Positions 1-4,679 of a stretch of DNA of 13,257 bases are shown piece by piece; the stretch's first letter is position 1, and each line of letters opens with the position of its first letter. The notes under the pieces are model-generated. The model ran no database searches and had not been told where the DNA came from. It was given only the letters and a program-made list of their open reading frames with translations. This DNA is from Gammaproteobacteria bacterium (GTDB taxonomy: Bacteria; Pseudomonadota; Gammaproteobacteria; Steroidobacterales; Rariloculaceae). Location: assembly GCA_017577365.1 (NCBI GenBank), contig PKRJ01000077.1:1-13257 (forward strand). The letters run 5' to 3'. The position numbers and the translations under genes were made by a program.

Positions 1-650
1 GGCAGCACGCGCACCGCGTCGGTTTCCGCGCGCGTGCGCTGCGTCTCGGGATCGAACGTCCTGAGCGTCTCGATCTCGTCGTCGAAGAAGTCGATGCGCA
101 CGGGCTCGGCGGCGCCCGCCGGGAAGACGTCGAGCAGCGCGCCGCGCACGGCGAACTCGCCGGGCTCCGCGACCTGCTCGACGCGCATGTAGCCGTGATC
201 GGTGAGCTGGCGCACGAGGGTGTCACGCTCGACGACTTGCCCCACCGTGAGCTCGAGCGAGCGGCCGAGCACGAACGCGGGCGGAGGCAGCCGGTTCAGG
301 AGCGCCTCGGCGTCGACGACGAAGACGCGGTGCTCGCCGCGGGCGAGGCGGTAGAGCGCGGTCAGCCGCTCGGCGAGCAAATCCTGCGGCGGCGAGATCG
401 GCTCGTACGGCAGCGTCTCGTAGTCGGGAAACCGCTGCGCCGCCTCGCCGCCCGCGAAGAACGCGATCTCCCGCTCGAGCCGATCGGCGAGCGCGGCAGT
501 CGGCGCGACGATCAGCACCGGACCGGGATGCCGGGCCGCGGCCTCGGCCGCGGCGAGCGCGATCGACGCACCCGGCAAATGGCCGATGCGGATGTGCCGG
601 CGTTCGGCCGTCGGCAAGGCGAGGTCGAGCAGAGGCGTTCTGGGTTTCAT
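1..650 (-). CDS. mfd: Transcription-repair coupling factor Mfd, N-terminal part (runs off left edge)
   Basis: Mfd removes RNA polymerase stalled at DNA lesions and recruits UvrA for transcription-coupled excision repair in the cytoplasm. Only the first 216 residues are present; the frame is open to the window edge, so the helicase/translocase motifs lie outside. The visible part matches the UvrB-like and UvrA-binding N-terminal module: FPDYETLPYEPISPPQDLL at about residues 74-92, then GEFAVRGALLDVFP (164-177) and the strongly diagnostic RIDFFDDEIETLRTFDPETQR (185-205 region). The ATG at 648-650 is chosen because homology begins within about ten residues of it and there is no better upstream start. 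No Shine-Dalgarno is visible before it. A promoter-like extended -10 lies only about 20 bases upstream, so the leader would be very short. The family assignment is near certain; the exact start is fairly sure. Confidence 0.96.
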   Translation of the reverse strand, partial: MKPRTPLLDLALPTAERRHIRIGHLPGASIALAAAEAAARHPGPVLIVAPTAALADRLEREIAFFAGGEAAQRFPDYETLPYEPISPPQDLLAERLTALYRLARGEHRVFVVDAEALLNRLPPPAFVLGRSLELTVGQVVERDTLVRQLTDHGYMRVEQVAEPGEFAVRGALLDVFPAGAAEPVRIDFFDDEIETLRTFDPETQRTRAETDAVRVL

Positions 651-670
651 CGGGGAAACGAAAAGAGCGG

Positions 671-700
671 ATTATTCCACAGCGCGGGCGTCGAAGTCGG
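671..700 (-). promoter_or_regulatory. Candidate mfd promoter with extended -10
   Basis: On the minus strand the hexamer AATAAT (plus 671-676) is preceded by TGG (plus 677-679), giving the TGn extended -10 pattern. A weak -35-like CCGACT lies at plus 695-700, spaced 18 bases. In a region otherwise almost pure G/C this A/T-rich hexamer stands out. It would start transcription near 664, giving a leader of about 14 bases before the mfd ATG at 650. This is pattern matching only. Confidence 0.45.
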
Positions 701-866
701 TTCGACCGGGCGAGACGGGACGCGTTCCTCGGGCGCAGACGCTTTGTCGTCGAGAAGGGCTGCGGAGCTCCGCGATGACGGCGCCCGCGACCGACGCCGT
801 CGGCGACGGATGATCGGGGACGTGACGGGGCGTGCCGAAGAGGGGACTTGCGGCCGGTATCGCGCG

Positions 867-885
867 GCGCGAGCGCGGCTCGCGC
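867..885 (-). terminator. Hairpin downstream of the small exported-protein gene
   Basis: An 8-bp perfect inverted repeat, GCGCGAGC (867-874) and GCTCGCGC (878-885), closes a 3-base loop 24 bases after the stop codon of the minus-strand gene at 909-1208. No run of U follows in the minus direction, so it is not a standard intrinsic terminator. It could stabilise the 3' end or be a chance product of very G/C-rich DNA. The rest of the 651-908 gap holds nothing else I can support beyond the mfd promoter candidate. Confidence 0.3.
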
Positions 886-908
886 GAGACGCGCGCACGC
901 CTGGCGCG

Positions 909-1208
909 TCAGCGCCGCGCGACGGCGTGAATGACGCGGTCGTACTCGAAGTAGACGGAGAATTCCGGATAATCCCAGCGGGTGATCGGCGGGTCGCCCA
1001 CCGGGCCTTCGCGTCTCGTCGGGGCGCCGAACCTTCGCTCGACGCTCTCCATCGTCACGCCGCGCGTCGGGCGCTCGGGAACGGCGAGCGACGCATGCTC
1101 GATGCTGTCGATGAGCAGCACGTCGCCGACCGCCGTCGGGGACGCGCCGAGCACGAAGGCGGCTGCCGAGGTTGCCGCCGCGAGCGCGAATAGTCTCTTC
1201 AACCGCAT
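909..1208 (-). CDS. Small exported protein of unknown function, 99 residues
   Basis: I do not recognise a named gene. The protein begins MRLKRLFALAAATSAAAFVLGASP, a typical Sec signal peptide: basic n-region (residues 2-5), hydrophobic Ala/Leu/Phe core (6-20), and likely cleavage around residues 20-24. There is no cysteine after the signal, so it is not a lipoprotein. The mature part is about 75 residues and ends in a conserved-looking block, VERRFGAP (residues 56-63) then PPITRWDYPEFSVYFEYD, which suggests a short helix followed by beta strands. That helix-then-hairpin layout and the RFGAP turn recall BamE/SmpA-like small outer-membrane proteins, but this is only a resemblance. The ATG at 1206-1208 is chosen over an upstream ATG at 1277 because GGAG sits 9 bases before it and the signal peptide starts exactly there. 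It lies between mfd (same strand) and lolC (divergent), in an envelope-biogenesis neighbourhood that suits a periplasmic protein. Confidence 0.8.
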   Translation of the reverse strand: MRLKRLFALAAATSAAAFVLGASPTAVGDVLLIDSIEHASLAVPERPTRGVTMESVERRFGAPTRREGPVGDPPITRWDYPEFSVYFEYDRVIHAVARR

Positions 1209-1240
1209 TGCGTGGTTCTCCAGCCTGGCGGATGCTGCGT

Positions 1241-1259
1241 GGCGCCGAGCGCTCGCGCC
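1241..1259. repeat. Inverted repeat in the leader of the small exported-protein gene
   Basis: The perfect 10-base palindrome CGAGCGCTCG (1246-1255) is flanked by GGCG (1241-1244) and CGCC (1256-1259), so the arms extend with one bulged base. It lies 33-51 bases upstream of the ATG of the minus-strand gene. It could be an operator or a leader hairpin, but palindromes of this composition are common in such G/C-rich DNA. Confidence 0.25.
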
Positions 1260-1316
1260 GAGCTTCGGTCCCGACACGCGAACGGCCGTGGAGGCCGCCG
1301 CCGTCCGGCCGCGCCG

Positions 1317-1345
1317 TTGCGCTTCCGCGTCGCCCGGACTATAGC
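1317..1345 (+). promoter_or_regulatory. Candidate sigma-70 promoter upstream of lolC
   Basis: TTGCGC (1317-1322) and TATAGC (1340-1345) are separated by 17 bases, the ideal spacing, each with 4 of 6 consensus matches. Transcription would start near 1352 and give lolC a leader of about 75 bases. The -10 core CTATAG is its own reverse complement, so the minus strand also reads TATAGT here and could serve the divergent gene at 909-1208. No good minus-strand -35 is visible, however. Confidence 0.45.
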
Positions 1346-1411
1346 ACCGCGCTCCGGCGGGCCGTCGGGTCGGACTGCGCGTTCTGAGCAGTAGGTCACA
1401 GTTCCGTCCCG

Positions 1412-1420
1412 TGCTTTAAT
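1412..1420 (+). promoter_or_regulatory. Extended -10 element immediately before lolC
   Basis: TGCTTTAAT matches TGn plus TATAAT with one hexamer mismatch. The hexamer ends at 1420, so initiation about seven bases downstream would fall on the A of the lolC ATG at 1427. No Shine-Dalgarno precedes that ATG. The element could therefore drive a leaderless lolC mRNA, alone or in addition to the upstream candidate at 1317-1345. Confidence 0.4.
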
Positions 1421-1426
1421 GCGCCG

Positions 1427-2671
1427 ATGTTTCAACCGCTCGAGCTCTTCGTCGGCCTGCGTTACGTGCGCTCGCGGCGCCGCCGCGGGATCGTGTCGTT
1501 CATGAGCGGCGCGTCGCTCGTCGGCGTCGCGCTTGGCGTCGCCGCGCTGATCGTGATCCTGTCGGTCATGAACGGGCTCGAGACCGAGCTCAGAAACCGT
1601 CTTCTCAGCATGACGGCGCATCTCTCGGTGCGCGCGGAAGGCGGTCTTCCGGATTGGCGCGGGCTCGCGGAGCGGCTCGCCGAGCGCTCGGGCGTCGACA
1701 GCGTCTCGCCGTACGTCGAGCTGCAGGCGATGCTCGCGGCCGGCGGGAATCTCGAGCCCGCCATCGTCCGCGGCATCCTGCCCGAGCAGGAGGGCGTGAT
1801 CGTCGATCACGTGCGCATGCTCGACGACGGCGGCCTCGAACGACTCCGCCCCGGCGGAAACGGCCTCGTGCTCGGGCGCACGCTCGCCGGACGGCTCGGC
1901 GTCTCGGTCGGCGACTCGCTGAACGTGCTCGTGCCGCACTTCGACGAGCGCGGGCTGCCCGCGCCGCGTCTCGCGGGCTTCGTCGTCGCGGGCATCTTCG
2001 ATGCCGGCGTCCCCGATCACAACAGCGGGCTCGCGCTCGCACATCTCGTCGACGCGAGCCGGCTCGACGGGTTACGGGGACGGGCGGAGGGCGTCGCGGT
2101 GCGCCTCGACGACGCGCTCCTCGTCGGCCCGTTCCGCCGCGCGAACGCCGATCTTCTCGCCGCGCCCGATCTCGTCGTCAGCGATTGGACCGAGGAGCAC
2201 GCGAGCTATTTCACCGCGATCCGCATCGAGAAGACGATGATGTCGATCATCCTGATGTTCATCGTCGCCGTTGCGGCCTTCAACATCGTCGCGTCGCTGA
2301 TGATGGTCGTGACGGAGAAGCAGCGCGACGTCGCGATCCTGCGCACGAGCGGCCTCGAACCCGCGCGGGTCGCGCGCATTTTCTTCGTGCAAGGCGCGGT
2401 GATCGGTCTCGCCGGGACCCTGATCGGCACCGCGCTCGGTCTCGCGCTCGCGTTCAACGTCGACGTGATCGTGCCGTGGCTCGAGCGCACCTTCGGGTTC
2501 CAGATCTTTCCGGGCGACGTGTACTACGTGACGGAAGTGCCGTCCGAGGTGCACGCGCTCGACGTCACGTTGATCCCGATCGTCGCATTCGCGCTGACCG
2601 TGCTCGCGACGATCTATCCCGCCCGGCGTGCCGCGGCGATCGCGCCGGCCGACGCGCTGCGTTACGAATGA
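1427..2671 (+). CDS. lolC: Lipoprotein-releasing ABC transporter, membrane subunit LolC
   Basis: This is an inner-membrane subunit of the LolCDE complex, which extracts outer-membrane-destined lipoproteins and hands them to the carrier LolA. The 414-residue protein has the family layout: an N-terminal cytoplasmic stub (FVGLRYVRSRR), TM1 at about 24-49 ending in LSVMNGLE, and a large periplasmic domain at 50-269. TM2 is at about 270-295, followed by the cytoplasmic loop VTEKQRDVAILRTSG (295-309) that contacts the ATPase. TM3 (about 318-345) and TM4 (about 379-398) end in the typical YPARRAAAIAPADALRYE tail. It is the first gene of a tight plus-strand cluster; lolE starts 16 bases after its stop. 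No Shine-Dalgarno is visible before the ATG. LolC and LolE are paralogues. I assign C to this copy from the EKQRDVAILRTSG and tail patterns and from gene order, so a C/E swap is possible. Confidence 0.88.
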   Translation: MFQPLELFVGLRYVRSRRRRGIVSFMSGASLVGVALGVAALIVILSVMNGLETELRNRLLSMTAHLSVRAEGGLPDWRGLAERLAERSGVDSVSPYVELQAMLAAGGNLEPAIVRGILPEQEGVIVDHVRMLDDGGLERLRPGGNGLVLGRTLAGRLGVSVGDSLNVLVPHFDERGLPAPRLAGFVVAGIFDAGVPDHNSGLALAHLVDASRLDGLRGRAEGVAVRLDDALLVGPFRRANADLLAAPDLVVSDWTEEHASYFTAIRIEKTMMSIILMFIVAVAAFNIVASLMMVVTEKQRDVAILRTSGLEPARVARIFFVQGAVIGLAGTLIGTALGLALAFNVDVIVPWLERTFGFQIFPGDVYYVTEVPSEVHALDVTLIPIVAFALTVLATIYPARRAAAIAPADALRYE

Positions 2672-2687
2672 TGGCCGGAGGCGAGGA

Positions 2688-3950
2688 TTGAGGCAGCCGT
2701 ACGAGCTTTCGGTGGCGCTGCGATATCTGCGCGCGCGTCGGGGCGAGAGCTTTATCTCGTTCATCTCGTGGGTTTCGATGCTCGGCATCGGCATCGGCGT
2801 TGCGGTACTGATCGTCGTGACGTCCGTGATGGACGGTTTCGAGCACGAGCTGCAGCGGAGGATTCTCGGCGTGGCATCGCACGCGTCGATTCACGCGTTC
2901 GACGGCAGGCTCGACGAATGGCAGGCGCTGCGTGCGCGCGCGCTCGCGCGCGGCGACGTCGCGGGCGCCGCGCCGTTCGTCGAGGACCGCGGCATGGCGT
3001 TCGTCGACGATCCCGCGGCGGGCGGCGCGCCCGTCGGGCTCGTGATCCGCGGCATCGATCCGGAGCTCGAGCCCTCGGTGTCGCGGCTCGGCGAGCTCGT
3101 GACCGCGGGCAGCATCGACGCGCTCGAGCCCGGCTCGTTTCGCATCGTGCTCGGCAAGGGCGCGGCCGAGACGCTCGGCGTCGGCGTCGGCGGCCGGGTC
3201 GTGCTGCTCCTCGCGCAGGGCACGGTGACGCCGGTCGGCATCCGGCCGCGCATGCGCGCGTTCACCGTCGCGGGCATCTTCGACGCTGGCATGTACGAGT
3301 ACGATCAAGGGCTCGCGCTCGTGCACATCGAGGACGCCGCGCGCTTGTTCGGCACAGGCGGCATGCCGACAGGCCTGCGCATTGCGGTGCACGACGTCTA
3401 TGCCGCGCCGTCGATCGGCATCGAGCTCGCGCAGTCGCTTCGCGAGCGCGCGTATTACACCGATTGGACGCGCGAGCACGTCACGTTCTTCGCCTCCATT
3501 CAGCTTTCGAAGTCCATCATGTTCGTGATCCTGTCGATGGTCGTTGCCGTCGCCGCGTTCAACATCGTGTCGACGCTCGTGATGGTCGTGCGCGAGAAGC
3601 GCGGTGACATAGCGATCCTGCGCACGTTCGGCTCGACGCCTCGCAGCGTCATGACGATCTTCGCGAGCCAAGGGACGATGATCGGCCTGATCGGCACGCT
3701 GATCGGGCTCGTGCTCGGGGTGCTCGTGTCGACGCAGCTCACGAGCATCGTGCAGGTGATCGAGAGCGTGCTCGACGTCGATCTCTTGTCCGCCGAGGTC
3801 TACTGGCTAGGCGAGCTGCCGAGCCGGCTCAGAATCGACGAGATCGCGAAGATTTGCGCGCTCGCGCTCGTGCTCGCGATCGCCGCGACGTTCTATCCCG
3901 CGCTGTCTGCCGCCCGGCAGGCGCCGGCGGAGGCGTTGCGCCATGAATGA
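2688..3950 (+). CDS. lolE: Lipoprotein-releasing ABC transporter, membrane subunit LolE (TTG start)
   Basis: This second membrane subunit of LolCDE is paralogous to the preceding gene and is needed for the heteromeric transporter. The 420-residue protein has the same layout. ELSVALRYLRARRGE leads into TM1 (about 22-47, ending TSVMDGFE), followed by a periplasmic domain to about 272 containing GIFDAGMYEYDQGLALVHI. TM2 is at about 275-300, the coupling loop VREKRGDIAILRTFGSTP at 301-318, TM3 at about 325-347 and TM4 at about 386-404. A TTG at 2688 is chosen because a perfect GGAGG (2677-2681) sits 6 bases before it and the family-like sequence RQPYELSVALRY begins right there. An ATG at 2628 in the same frame would overlap lolC by 44 bases and add 20 unconserved residues. 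The 3' end overlaps lolD by 8 bases, so translation of the two is probably coupled. Confidence 0.87.
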   Translation: MRQPYELSVALRYLRARRGESFISFISWVSMLGIGIGVAVLIVVTSVMDGFEHELQRRILGVASHASIHAFDGRLDEWQALRARALARGDVAGAAPFVEDRGMAFVDDPAAGGAPVGLVIRGIDPELEPSVSRLGELVTAGSIDALEPGSFRIVLGKGAAETLGVGVGGRVVLLLAQGTVTPVGIRPRMRAFTVAGIFDAGMYEYDQGLALVHIEDAARLFGTGGMPTGLRIAVHDVYAAPSIGIELAQSLRERAYYTDWTREHVTFFASIQLSKSIMFVILSMVVAVAAFNIVSTLVMVVREKRGDIAILRTFGSTPRSVMTIFASQGTMIGLIGTLIGLVLGVLVSTQLTSIVQVIESVLDVDLLSAEVYWLGELPSRLRIDEIAKICALALVLAIAATFYPALSAARQAPAEALRHE

Positions 3951-4659
3951 GGCCGCACGCGAGTCTCGCCCGTCTCCCGCGGCGCAGCCCGTGCTCGTCG
4001 CGCGCGGGCTCGTGAAGACGTTCCACGAGGCCGGCCGCACGCTCGAGGTGCTGAAGGGCATCGATCTCGCCGTCGCTCCCGGGGATCGAGTCGCGATCGT
4101 CGGCGCGTCGGGATCGGGCAAGACCACGCTGCTGCAGCTGCTCGGCGGGCTGGACGAGCCGACCGCGGGCGAGGTGCTCGTCGCGGGCGAGTCGATGACG
4201 CGGCTCGGGCCCGTGGAGCGCGGGCGGCTGCGCAATCGCGCGCTCGGCTTCGTCTATCAGTTCCACCATCTGCTGCCCGAGTTCTCGGCGCTCGAGAACG
4301 TCGCGATGCCGCTGCTCGTGCGCGGCGTGAAGGCGGCCGAGGCCGAGCGCGAAGCGCGGTCGTTGCTCGAGCGAGTCGGGCTCGGCGAGCGGCTCGAGCA
4401 CAGGCCGGGGCAGCTCTCGGGCGGCGAGCGGCAACGCACGGCCGTCGCGCGGGCGCTCGTCACGCGGCCGGCCGCGGTGCTCGCGGACGAGCCGACCGGC
4501 AACCTCGATCGAGCGACCGGGCAGCGTGTCTTCGACCTGATGCTCGAGCTCAATGCCTCGCTCGGCACGAGCCTCGTCGTCGTGACGCACGATCCCGATC
4601 TCGCGGCTCGCATGGAGCGCGTGCTCGAGCTCAAGGACGGCGTGCTCAGGCCGGCCTAG
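3943..4659 (+). CDS. lolD: Lipoprotein-releasing ABC transporter, ATPase subunit LolD
   Basis: This is the cytoplasmic ATPase that powers LolCE. The 238-residue protein has every ABC signature in place: Walker A GASGSGKT (54-61), Q-loop YQFHHLLPEF with Q106, signature LSGGERQR (158-165), Walker B AVLADEP with D182 and E183, then the TGNLD D-loop, and H-loop H216 in VVVTHD. The FHHLLPEFSALENV stretch and TGNLD are typical of the LolD/MacB branch of exporters. The ATG at 3943 has GGAGG (3929-3933) 9 bases upstream and overlaps the end of lolE by 8 bases, which supports coupled translation. The first 15 or so residues (MNEAARESRPSPAAQ) are a disordered extension before the conserved LVARGLVKTF. 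The stop codon lies in the loop of a G/C-rich hairpin (see the separate entry). Confidence 0.95.
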   Translation: MNEAARESRPSPAAQPVLVARGLVKTFHEAGRTLEVLKGIDLAVAPGDRVAIVGASGSGKTTLLQLLGGLDEPTAGEVLVAGESMTRLGPVERGRLRNRALGFVYQFHHLLPEFSALENVAMPLLVRGVKAAEAEREARSLLERVGLGERLEHRPGQLSGGERQRTAVARALVTRPAAVLADEPTGNLDRATGQRVFDLMLELNASLGTSLVVVTHDPDLAARMERVLELKDGVLRPA

Positions 4660-4668
4660 CGGCCGGTC
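4649..4668 (+). repeat. Hairpin enclosing the lolD stop codon
   Basis: CCGGCC (4651-4656) and GGCCGG (4661-4666) form a perfect 6-bp stem around TAGC, whose first three bases are the lolD stop codon. A G-T wobble and one more G-C pair extend the stem to 4649-4668. No U-tract follows. It could attenuate read-through into comEC or act as an RNA stability element between the two genes, but the function is not shown by sequence alone. Confidence 0.4.
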
Positions 4669-4679
4669 GCCCGAGGCGC

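Noticed and set aside
647..898. Minus-strand frame of 83 codons between mfd and the exported-protein gene
   Set aside because: Arg/Ser/Ala-only composition, no ribosome site, and it overlaps the mfd start. The mfd promoter candidate falls inside it.
195..1193. Open plus-strand frame of 332 codons across the left edge
   Set aside because: It is antisense to mfd and the exported-protein gene, is rich in Arg/Glu/Gly as expected of a shadow frame, and has no domain I recognise.
1209..1277. Upstream ATG (1277) for the small exported protein
   Set aside because: It would place 23 extra residues in front of an intact signal peptide. The ATG at 1208 has a GGAG site and starts exactly at the signal.
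1281..1318. Possible nested hairpin (AACGGC with GCCGTT, and inner GGCCG with CGGCC)
   Set aside because: The arms are short with large internal gaps in G/C-rich DNA, and the structure overlaps the candidate lolC -35. I could not support a function.
1654..2691. Arg-rich plus-strand frame of 345 codons inside lolC
   Set aside because: It is a frame-shifted reading of lolC composed almost entirely of Arg, Ala and Asp, the typical artefact of GC-rich codons.
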